DNA of 64,000 bases from assembly GCA_963762425.1 (NCBI GenBank), contig CAVXKY010000024.1, forward strand, positions 414,042 through 478,041. Reading direction: 5' to 3'. Positions within the stretch are counted from its first letter, which is position 1. Each line of letters begins with the position of its first letter. Both the position numbers and the translations under genes were made by a program. Below are positions 54,118 through 60,800 of this stretch, one piece after another. Source of the DNA: REEB95 sp963762425 (GTDB lineage Bacteria; Pseudomonadota; Alphaproteobacteria; ATCC43930; CGMCC-115725). The notes under the pieces were generated by a model. That model was not told where the DNA came from, made no database searches, and saw only the letters and a list, made by a program, of their open reading frames with translations.

Positions 54118-55482
54118 TCATTGATCGGGCCCAAAACCGAACCATTTGCCGCGCACTGCCTTGTAATAGCGCTCGACGTCGTAAAGATCGACCGGCAGTT
54201 GCAGATCGACGGCGGTCAGGCGCCCCACCTGCTGCGCCAGGTTGAACTCGGCCACCGCGAGATCGTGCTGCGCCTTGACCAGGTTGACGCGGTCGGTAAA
54301 CAGCTCCTGCTCGGCGTTCAAGACGTCGAGGATGGTGCGTATGCCCACGCTCTGCTGCGCCTTGGTTCCCTCATAGGCGGTCTCGTCGGCCTTGATGGCG
54401 GTGATCTGCGAGATCACGTTGGCGCGCTGCGCCTGGATGGTTTCCCAGGCCGATATCGCCCCCTGCACGGCAAAGCGCCGCGCGTCGTCGGTCAGGTTCT
54501 TGCTCTGGCCGACCTGCTGCTTGGCCTGGCGGCTTTGCGAATAGATCACGCCCGCCTCGTAGATCGGCACGGTGAGCTGCGCCTGGATCACGCCGTAGGT
54601 TATCTCGTGTTCGGGCAGGAAATTGGGGTCGTCGGTGCGGTTGACCTGGCCGACCAGGTTGACGCTCGGCAGCAGTTGCGCCTCGGTGGCGGTGACAAAA
54701 TCGCGCGACGCCTCTTCCGTGAACAGCGCCGAGATCACGTTCGGGTTCTTGACCGCGGCCAGGCCCAGCGCCTCGTCCCTTGTCATCGGCAAAGCCGGGC
54801 GCAGCGTGGGCTGCACCAGCTCGCCGGGCGGATGACCGACGAAGCGCGCGTAATTGGCGCGGTCGCTTTGCAGCGTGCCTTCGTCCACCTGGCGTTGCGC
54901 GGTGGCGGCGGCGAGCCGCGCCTCGGCTTGCGCCACGTCGGTGCGGGTCAAGATGCCGACGCGGAATTGCGCGCGCGTCTGGTCCAAGGTCTTCGACAGC
55001 ACGTCTTCGCTCAGCTTGTCCAGTTCCACCACCGATTGGTCGCGCACCACGTCGAGATAGGCCGAGATCACGTTGAACAGCACCGTGCCCTCGGTGGCGA
55101 TCAGATGGGCGCGCTCGGCCTTGACCGAATCCTCGGCCTGGGCGGTCTTGGCCACGGTCTGTCCGCCCTGATAGATCGGCTGGGTCACGAGCAGGTTGAG
55201 CGTGCGCGGATCGGTCATGCCTTCCGACAACACCGAGGTGGTGGGCGGCGTGGCCTCGAATTTCTCCCGTCCCGCGGTGGCGGCGAACGCGACCGTCGGC
55301 CGCCAGCCGCCCAGCGCCTGGCTCACGCCCTCGTCAACCGCGCGCAGATTGGCGCGCTCGGCCAGGATCTGCGGATTGGTGTTGTAGGTCTCGACCAGCG
55401 CGTCCTCGAGCGTTTGGGCGCGGGCTTCCAACGAATACAGGGCGGCGGAAAAGCCCAGGGCAAGAACCAGAACGCGGCGCAT
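54118..55482 (-). CDS. tolC: TolC family outer-membrane channel protein
   Basis: 454 residues with a signal peptide (MRRVLVLALGFSAALYSLEA, cleavage near RAQ). It has the two long coiled helical repeats of the TolC trimer: TLEDALVETYNTNPQI in repeat one with DVARDQSV-like and RVGILTRTDVAQAEARLAAA, and AQQSVGIRTILDVLNAEQEL in repeat two. Short barrel strands include FEATPPTTSVLSEGM. It would serve as the exit duct for type I secretion and RND pumps such as the one at 60.8 kb. The gap to popZ (54031-54117) is AT-richer. Confidence 0.93.
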   Translation of the reverse strand: MRRVLVLALGFSAALYSLEARAQTLEDALVETYNTNPQILAERANLRAVDEGVSQALGGWRPTVAFAATAGREKFEATPPTTSVLSEGMTDPRTLNLLVTQPIYQGGQTVAKTAQAEDSVKAERAHLIATEGTVLFNVISAYLDVVRDQSVVELDKLSEDVLSKTLDQTRAQFRVGILTRTDVAQAEARLAAATAQRQVDEGTLQSDRANYARFVGHPPGELVQPTLRPALPMTRDEALGLAAVKNPNVISALFTEEASRDFVTATEAQLLPSVNLVGQVNRTDDPNFLPEHEITYGVIQAQLTVPIYEAGVIYSQSRQAKQQVGQSKNLTDDARRFAVQGAISAWETIQAQRANVISQITAIKADETAYEGTKAQQSVGIRTILDVLNAEQELFTDRVNLVKAQHDLAVAEFNLAQQVGRLTAVDLQLPVDLYDVERYYKAVRGKWFGFGPDQ

Positions 55483-55506
55483 GACGGCAATCCCCTCGCC
55501 CTGGCC

Positions 55507-56172
55507 TCAGAACGCGAAGCCCGGCGCCGGTGAAAAGCCCGGTAGATAGGGTGTGCCGGAATCGAACACCGCGCGGCGGCCGAGCGCTCCGCCCTGGCGG
55601 GTCAGCACCGTGGCCTGGCCGACCAAGGCGCCGCGCGCGCGCAAAACGGCGACAAGCCGCCCGCCTTCGGCGAGCTGGCCGGACAGGGCGGGCGGAATCT
55701 CGACGGCGGCGCCGTCGAGCAAGATCACGTCATAGGGCGCGCCCGGCTTGTGGCCCTGCTCATGCGGGCCTTCGACCACGGTGGCATTGGCGAGATGCAA
55801 GGAAGCGAGATTGGCGCGGGCCTGTTTCGCGAGTTCGGGATCGGCTTCGACCGCCACCACGCTTTGCGCCATCAGCGCCACCGCGGCCACGGCATAGCCG
55901 GTGGCCGCGCCGATCACCAGCGCCTTGTCCTTGGGCCCGATCGACGCCAGCTGGACCAGCCGCGCCAGCACCAGCGGTTCCATCAGGAAGCGGCCCGGCT
56001 TCAACGGGATGTCCTCGTCGACATAGGCGTTGTCATGCAAGCCCGCGGGCACGAAACGCTCGCGCGGCAACTCGATGAAGGCCGCCAGCACGCCGGGATG
56101 CGTCACCGTGTTGGTGCGCAACTGGCTTTCGACCATGGCGAGTTGGGCGGCGCGGAAGTCATTGACATTCAT
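55507..56172 (-). CDS. Pcm-like methyltransferase-fold protein (degenerate isoaspartyl methyltransferase)
   Basis: 221 residues from MNVNDFRAAQLAMVESQLR (start 56172). The fold and FIELPRERFVPAGLHDNAYV match Pcm. However, the substrate loop of Pcm (LPIGHGQTISQP) is replaced by IPLKPGRFLMEPLVLARLVQ, and SAM motif I is weakened (LVIGAATGYAVAAVALMA). This divergent paralogue regularly precedes tolC in alphaproteobacteria. It may have a different methyl acceptor or be inactive. It stops 24 bases before tolC. Confidence 0.85.
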   Translation of the reverse strand: MNVNDFRAAQLAMVESQLRTNTVTHPGVLAAFIELPRERFVPAGLHDNAYVDEDIPLKPGRFLMEPLVLARLVQLASIGPKDKALVIGAATGYAVAAVALMAQSVVAVEADPELAKQARANLASLHLANATVVEGPHEQGHKPGAPYDVILLDGAAVEIPPALSGQLAEGGRLVAVLRARGALVGQATVLTRQGGALGRRAVFDSGTPYLPGFSPAPGFAF

Positions 56173-56364
56173 GTGAGGAACCATCCGTAACCGTCTGATT
56201 TAGTACAAGAACTCCATATTAGACTCGGGACGGGCAAAGACCAAGCCCCTAATCCTTAATTTTCCTGGGGGCGGCCCGGGGATTGGCCGCCGCCGCCTTG
56301 CCTAGGTCAGCCGCCAGGGCCTATATCTCGGGGCCCTTCCGGCCTGGCCGGGAGAACCGCCTTT

Positions 56365-56438
56365 GGCCGGATGGCAGAGTGGCTATGCAGAGGACTGCAA
56401 ATCCTCGTACAGCGGTTCGATTCCGCTTCCGGCCTCCA
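56365..56438 (+). tRNA. tRNA-Cys (anticodon GCA)
   Basis: 74 bases. Acceptor arms GGCCGGA (56365-56371) and TCCGGCC (56428-56434), then T and encoded CCA. Anticodon stem GAGGA/TCCTC with loop CTGCAAA, anticodon GCA. T arm with GGTTCGATTCC. Confidence 0.97.
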
Positions 56439-56489
56439 CCCTTGCCCGCTTGAACCCGTTAACGGGCGGTATGTTATGGTGCGCCCTAT

Positions 56490-56564
56490 TCGGGGGTAGC
56501 TCAGCGGTAGAGCAGCGGACTGTTAATCCGCTGGTCGTCGGTTCGATCCCGACCCCCCGAGCCA
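56490..56564 (+). tRNA. tRNA-Asn (anticodon GTT)
   Basis: 75 bases. Acceptor arms TCGGGGG (56490-56496) and CCCCCGA (56554-56560), discriminator G, CCA at 56562-56564. Anticodon stem GCGGA/TCCGC encloses CTGTTAA, anticodon GTT. It is 51 bases after tRNA-Cys and probably shares its transcript. Confidence 0.97.
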
Positions 56565-56574
56565 TCATCATAAG

Positions 56575-56604
56575 AAAGGGGCGGTTCCCAAGACCGCCCC
56601 TTTT
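56575..56604 (+). terminator. rho-independent terminator of the tRNA-Cys/tRNA-Asn unit
   Basis: AAAGGGGCGGT (56575-56585) pairs with ACCGCCCCTTT (56593-56603) across TCCCAAG. It begins eleven bases after tRNA-Asn. Confidence 0.92.
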
Positions 56605-56636
56605 GATTGAGACCTGGATAAGCGCGCTACGCGGCC

Positions 56637-56738
56637 GTCATTGCGAGGCCGCCCAGTTTTCAAATATCGGGGCGGTCGAAGCAATCCAGCCTCGCCCGCA
56701 TCATCCCTGGATTGCTTCGCCTGACGGCTCGCAATGAC
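56637..56738. repeat. type 2 dispersed palindromic repeat, compact copy
   Basis: Outer arms GTCATTGCGAG (56637-56647)/CTCGCAATGAC (56728-56738); inner arms GAAGCAATCCAG (56678-56689)/CTGGATTGCTTC (56707-56718), only 17 bases apart. The left half (56637-56689) is nearly identical to the reverse complement of 45015-45066, including the inner GGCCGCCC...GGGGCGG stem. Confidence 0.92.
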
Positions 56739-56767
56739 AACAAGAAAGGCCCGCGCTCTTTGGGTTT

Positions 56768-57430
56768 TCAGGCGCGGGCCGGGAAGAGCCGCTTGATCCG
56801 CGCCGAAATCCCGTGGCGCAACCGCTCGCGCCACACCACGCCTTGGCTTTCGACCCAATTCAACTGGATGACGCGGCGCGGGCCGCTGGCCGGGTAATGG
56901 CCGTGCCAGGAATGCGGCGTCACCAGGAAGGCCAGCAGCGTGCCGGAAGCCGGCGGCACCTCGGCCACCATGTCGTCGAGGCCCTTGTTCGAGCGCAGCA
57001 GGCGCAACCGCCCGCCCGGCGATTCCCATGCCTCGTTCATGTAGATCAGCACGGTGATGATTTTCGAGCGCGTATCGGTGTGGATCTGCCCGTCGCCCAT
57101 CCGCGCCTGGCCGCGCACCGTCACCATGGTCGGCTTGCCGGCGAGATCGACGGAAAACTTGCGCGCGAAAGCCTCGCGCATCGCCTCGCCCTGGATTTCG
57201 GCGAGAAAACGGGCGAAGACCGGCCCGTAGTGGAGATCGCCGGCGGGAAAGCTGCCGGGCCGGTCGATTTTGGGATAATCGGCGGAAATCGCGCGACGCG
57301 CGGCTTCGGGCAGGAAGCCCGGCACGATCACATAGGGAAAGGGATCGGTCGCCAGCTTCGCGTGCGCGAAGGCGGTGAGATCGACGAAAGACGGGCCGCC
57401 GCGGGCGCTGTTCTCGGCTAGGGAATCCAT
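56768..57430 (-). CDS. 2-oxoglutarate/Fe(II)-dependent oxygenase
   Basis: 220 residues with a double-stranded beta-helix fold. The iron site is HTD in RMGDGQIHTDTRSKIITVL (about residue 118) with the distal His in FLVTPHSWHGHYPASGPRRV, whose Arg would bind 2-oxoglutarate. YMNEAWESPGGRLRLLRS lies between, as in prolyl-hydroxylase-like enzymes. The substrate is unknown. It is divergent from the cytochrome c lipoprotein gene; the shared gap holds an FNR-like site. Confidence 0.88.
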   Translation of the reverse strand: MDSLAENSARGGPSFVDLTAFAHAKLATDPFPYVIVPGFLPEAARRAISADYPKIDRPGSFPAGDLHYGPVFARFLAEIQGEAMREAFARKFSVDLAGKPTMVTVRGQARMGDGQIHTDTRSKIITVLIYMNEAWESPGGRLRLLRSNKGLDDMVAEVPPASGTLLAFLVTPHSWHGHYPASGPRRVIQLNWVESQGVVWRERLRHGISARIKRLFPARA

Positions 57431-57482
57431 GCGCGCATCATAGCCGCGCCGCCCGGCCCTGCCAATGCGTCAAGCCGCCCGC

Positions 57483-57496
57483 TTGACATGGATCAT
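57483..57496. promoter_or_regulatory. FNR/FixK-like site
   Basis: TTGACATGGATCAT matches the anaerobox consensus TTGATCTGGATCAA at 11 of 14 positions. It lies 77 bases before the preferred start of the cytochrome c lipoprotein gene and 53 bases from the start of the divergent oxygenase gene. The dyad is imperfect. Confidence 0.4.
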
Positions 57497-57572
57497 GGCG
57501 ATATCCCGCCCCGGGTGAGAGGGTGTTAACAGGTGTTGGGCGGCGGAGTTCGGGCCGATGAGGGCAGGTGGA

Positions 57573-58079
57573 ATGATCTTGGCGGGCGCGGCGCTGGCCG
57601 TGCTGGCCGCCTGCACGGGCGAACGCGCCTCCGACCTGGCCGCGCCCGGCGTCGAGCAGGACATCAGCGCCGCGCGCAATTCCGGACCGACCTCCACGGC
57701 CGACACCAGCGCCGATCTGCTGCGCAATCCCGCGCCGCCGGCCCCGTTACCGCCGCCCGCCGTTCCGACGGTATCGCCGCCCGCCACCACCGTGCCGGAG
57801 ACGCACGCCGAGCCGGGCCCCGGCAATGTCGGGGTTGGACGCCGCTTCGCCCAGAACAATTGCCGGCCCTGTCACGTGGTGCAGGCGAATGAAGGATCGG
57901 CGGTCCGCTTCGCCAATGCGCCGGACTTTTTCGCCATCGCCGGCATGCCCAGCACCACCAGCTTCAGCCTCAATGTCTGGCTGCGCAACCCGCATCCGAC
58001 CATGCCGAGCCTGATCCTGTCGCGCCAGGAAGCGGCCGACGTCGTGGCCTATATCCTGAGCCTGCGCGGCGTGCATTAA
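57573..58079 (+). CDS. cytochrome c lipoprotein
   Basis: 168 residues from MILAGAALAVLAACTGE (an ATG five codons upstream at 57558 is the alternative). A lipobox LAAC lies at residues 11-14, so the protein is membrane-anchored in the periplasm. A 65-residue Pro/Thr/Ala-rich linker leads to one class I cytochrome domain: VGRRFAQNNCRPCHVVQANE with heme site CRPCH. A candidate Met ligand is in NPHPTMPSLILSRQ, then the closing helix EAADVVAYILSLRG. It is probably an electron-transfer component; the partner is unknown. Confidence 0.9.
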   Translation: MILAGAALAVLAACTGERASDLAAPGVEQDISAARNSGPTSTADTSADLLRNPAPPAPLPPPAVPTVSPPATTVPETHAEPGPGNVGVGRRFAQNNCRPCHVVQANEGSAVRFANAPDFFAIAGMPSTTSFSLNVWLRNPHPTMPSLILSRQEAADVVAYILSLRGVH

Positions 58080-58134
58080 TCGCATCAAGCGCGCGCTGGA
58101 GTTTGCGCGCGTGCTTCCCGTACACTGCCCGCCC

Positions 58135-58755
58135 ATGGCCAAGAGCAAAACCGGCAAAGCCGCGGTTCGGATCATCAGCCGCAAGCGGGGATTCCGCGGC
58201 TTCTTCCGCGTCGATGTCTATCGCCTGCGCCACCGCCTGTTCGGCGGCGGCTGGAGCGTCCCCATCGAGCGCGAAATCTACGAGCGCGGCAACACCGCCG
58301 GCGTGCTGCTTTACGATCCCAGGCGCGACGAGGTCGTGCTGGTCGAACAGTTCCGGCTGCCTTCGCTGCTTTCCGGATTCTCGGGCTGGGAGCTGGAGAT
58401 GGTCGCCGGCATCTTCGGCCCCAAGGATCGCAACCCCGCCGCCGTTGTTACACGTGAAACCAAGGAGGAAACCGGCCTCGCCATCATCGGCCGGCCGATC
58501 AGGATTTACCGGGTCATGCCATCGCCCGGCGGCCTGAGCGAGATTTTCCACATCTTCTGCGCGCGCGTCGATGCCAGCCATGCCGCCGGCATCCACGGCC
58601 TCAAAGCCGAGCACGAGGACATCAAGGTGGTGGTGAAAAGCTTCCGCCAGGCGATGCGGTTGGTGAAATCCGGCCGCATCCACAACGGCACCAGCGTGCT
58701 GGCGCTGTATTGGCTCGCGGCCAACCGCGCCAAGCTGCGCCGCCGCTGGCGCTAA
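58135..58755 (+). CDS. Nudix hydrolase, ADP-ribose pyrophosphatase type, with an altered Nudix box
   Basis: 206 residues from MAKSKTGKAAVRIISRKRGF. The fold is recognisable by YERGNTAGVLLYDPRRDEVV and LVEQFRLPSLLSGFSGWELE, both typical of the NudF-like ADP-sugar branch. The catalytic box is changed: GIFGPKDRNPAAVVTRETKE ETGL has the RExxxEExG half, but one extra residue and Asp where the first Glu should stand. The later YRVMPSPGGLSEIFHIFCAR is typical. It may still act with adjusted metal binding. Confidence 0.83.
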   Translation: MAKSKTGKAAVRIISRKRGFRGFFRVDVYRLRHRLFGGGWSVPIEREIYERGNTAGVLLYDPRRDEVVLVEQFRLPSLLSGFSGWELEMVAGIFGPKDRNPAAVVTRETKEETGLAIIGRPIRIYRVMPSPGGLSEIFHIFCARVDASHAAGIHGLKAEHEDIKVVVKSFRQAMRLVKSGRIHNGTSVLALYWLAANRAKLRRRWR

Positions 58756-58807
58756 GCCCGGCGTCCCCTTATAGTCTCCCCTCTTTCGGCCCAACAAAAA
58801 GCCGCCC

Positions 58808-59815
58808 ATGCAGGTTCGCAACGGTTTCATCGAGACCATCGGCAACACCCCGCTCATCCGCCTGAGACGCGCCTCGGAGATGACCGGCTGCGAGATCTTG
58901 GGCAAGGCCGAATTCCTCAATCCCGGCGGCTCGGTCAAGGACCGCGCCGCGCTCTACATCGTCAAGGACGCGGAGGAACGCGGGCTCCTAAAGCCCGGTG
59001 GCGTGATCGTCGAGGGCACCGCCGGCAACACCGGCATCGGCCTCGCTCTGGTGGGCAACGCGCTCGGCTACAAAAGCGTCATCGTCATGCCCGAGACCCA
59101 AAGCCAGGAAAAGAAGGACATGCTGCATCTGTGCGGCGCCGATCTGCGCCTGGTGCCGGCCGTGCCCTATGCCGATCCGCGCAACTATGTGCGCTATTCC
59201 GAGACGCTGGCGAAGGAGGTGGCGGCCGCCAGCCCACGCGGCGCGATCTGGGCCAACCAGTTCGACAACCTCGCCAACCGCCGCGCGCACATCGAAACCA
59301 CCGGACCCGAGATCTGGAGCCAGACCGACGGCAAGGTCGACGCCTTCGTCTGCTCGGTCGGCACCGGCGGCACGCTGGCCGGCGTCGCCATCGCGCTCAA
59401 GAAATTCAATCCCAAGGTGAAGATCTTCCTCGCCGACCCGATGGGCTCGGCGATTTATTCCTGGTATGAGCGCCACGAACTGAAATCCACCGGCGATTCC
59501 ATCACCGAAGGCATCGGCCAGAGCCGCATCACCAAGAACCTCGAAGGCGCGCCCCTGGACGGCTGGTTCCAGGTGACCGACGCGGAGATGCTGCCAACGC
59601 TGTTCGATTTGGTGACCGAGGAAGGGCTGATCCTGGGCGGCTCGACCGGCATCAACATCCTCGGCGCCATGAAGGCGGCCAAGCAAATGGGCCGCGGCCA
59701 CACCATCGTCACCATCCTGGCCGATTACGGCACGCGTTATCAGTCGAAGCTGTTCAATCCGGCTTTCCTGCGCGGGAAAAACCTGCCGGTGCCCGGCTGG
59801 CTCGACGGCAAATGA
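58808..59815 (+). CDS. cysK: cysteine synthase
   Basis: 335 residues, PLP-dependent, O-acetylserine plus sulfide to cysteine. NGFIETIGNTPLIRLRRASE opens the protein; the PLP Lys is in FLNPGGSVKDRAALYIV; the substrate loop is EGTAGNTGIGLALVGNALGY; the phosphate loop is CSVGTGGTLAGVAI; GGSTGINILGAMKAA closes the active site. The length and the insertion CGADLRLVPAVPYADPRN fit the CysK branch common in alphaproteobacteria. A sulfurtransferase gene follows, which supports a sulfur-metabolism context. Confidence 0.94.
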   Translation: MQVRNGFIETIGNTPLIRLRRASEMTGCEILGKAEFLNPGGSVKDRAALYIVKDAEERGLLKPGGVIVEGTAGNTGIGLALVGNALGYKSVIVMPETQSQEKKDMLHLCGADLRLVPAVPYADPRNYVRYSETLAKEVAAASPRGAIWANQFDNLANRRAHIETTGPEIWSQTDGKVDAFVCSVGTGGTLAGVAIALKKFNPKVKIFLADPMGSAIYSWYERHELKSTGDSITEGIGQSRITKNLEGAPLDGWFQVTDAEMLPTLFDLVTEEGLILGGSTGINILGAMKAAKQMGRGHTIVTILADYGTRYQSKLFNPAFLRGKNLPVPGWLDGK

Positions 59816-59836
59816 CTGGCATCGCCGCAATGCGTG

Positions 59837-59908
59837 CTTCGACAGGCTCAGCATGAGGAAAGTTGGAGATGGCATTAAGAAAAATTCCTCACCCTGAGCT
59901 TGTCGAAG
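59837..59908. repeat. type 1 dispersed palindromic repeat, copy C
   Basis: Arms CTTCGACAGGCTCAGCATGA GG (59837-59858) and CCTCACCCTGAGCTTGTCGA AG (59887-59908) flank AAAGTTGGAGATGGCATTAA. It fills most of the 124-base gap between cysK and the sulfurtransferase, whose start codon lies 31 bases after the right arm. Confidence 0.93.
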
Positions 59909-59939
59909 GGCGCAACGGCCTTCATCCAGGACGCCTTTA

Positions 59940-60800
59940 ATGAACTACGCCCATCCCGAGGCGCTGGTTTCGACCGCGTGGTTGGCCGCCCATCTCGCCG
60001 ACAAGAATTTGCGCGTGGTGGACGCCAGTTTCACCCTGCCCGGCGTCAAGCCCACCGGCCACGAGCTTTACTTGAAGCGCCACATCCAAGGCGCGGTGTT
60101 CTTCGACATCGACGCCGTTTCCGACCCGCGCAATCCGCTCCCGCACATGCTGCCCGACGAACAGACCTTCGGCCAGATGATGGGCCAGCTCGGGCTGGGC
60201 GACCGGCACAAGATCGTGGTCTATGATTCGATGGGGCTGGCGACATCGCCGCGCGCGTGGTGGAGCCTCAGGGCCTATGGTCACAAGGACGTGGCGGTGC
60301 TGAACGGCGGCATGCCCAAATGGCTGGCCGAGAACCGTCCCGTCACATCGGAGATTTCCCACTATCCCGCCGCGGCTTTCACCGCCCGGCTGTTCAAGCC
60401 GGGCTTGCGCGACAAGGCTCAGATGCTCGCCAATCTCAAGACCAAGCGCGAACAGGTGATCGACGCGCGCAGCGCCGCGCGTTTTGCCGGAACCGCGCCC
60501 GAGCCGCGCGCCGGATTGCGCGGCGGGCATATCCCGGGCAGCCTCAGCCTGCCCTCGGACCAGCTCAGCGATCCCAAGACCAAGGAGGTGTTGCCGGCCG
60601 ACGATCTCGCGGCGAAATTCCGCGCCGCCGGGCTCGACCCGCAAAGGCCGGTGACGGCGAGCTGCGGCTCGGGCGTGACCGCCTGCGCGCTCGCCTTCGG
60701 CCTGCATTTGCTCGGCTGGAACGAAGCCGCGATCTATGACGGCTCGTGGTCGGAATGGGGCCTGCCCGGCGACACGCCGGTGGAGACCGGCACCCGCTAA
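59940..60800 (+). CDS. sseA: 3-mercaptopyruvate sulfurtransferase (two-domain rhodanese)
   Basis: 286 residues. The N-terminal inactive rhodanese domain begins NYAHPEALVSTAWLAAHLAD with GHELYLKRHIQGAVFFDIDA; the catalytic domain ends with the active-site loop VTASCGSGVTACALAFGLHL. CGSGVTA is the form typical of mercaptopyruvate enzymes (thiosulfate enzymes have CRKGVTA). The last four bases overlap the convergent RND gene. There is no standard Shine-Dalgarno sequence: AGGACGCC, about seven bases upstream, is the best candidate, next to repeat copy C. Confidence 0.94.
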   Translation: MNYAHPEALVSTAWLAAHLADKNLRVVDASFTLPGVKPTGHELYLKRHIQGAVFFDIDAVSDPRNPLPHMLPDEQTFGQMMGQLGLGDRHKIVVYDSMGLATSPRAWWSLRAYGHKDVAVLNGGMPKWLAENRPVTSEISHYPAAAFTARLFKPGLRDKAQMLANLKTKREQVIDARSAARFAGTAPEPRAGLRGGHIPGSLSLPSDQLSDPKTKEVLPADDLAAKFRAAGLDPQRPVTASCGSGVTACALAFGLHLLGWNEAAIYDGSWSEWGLPGDTPVETGTR

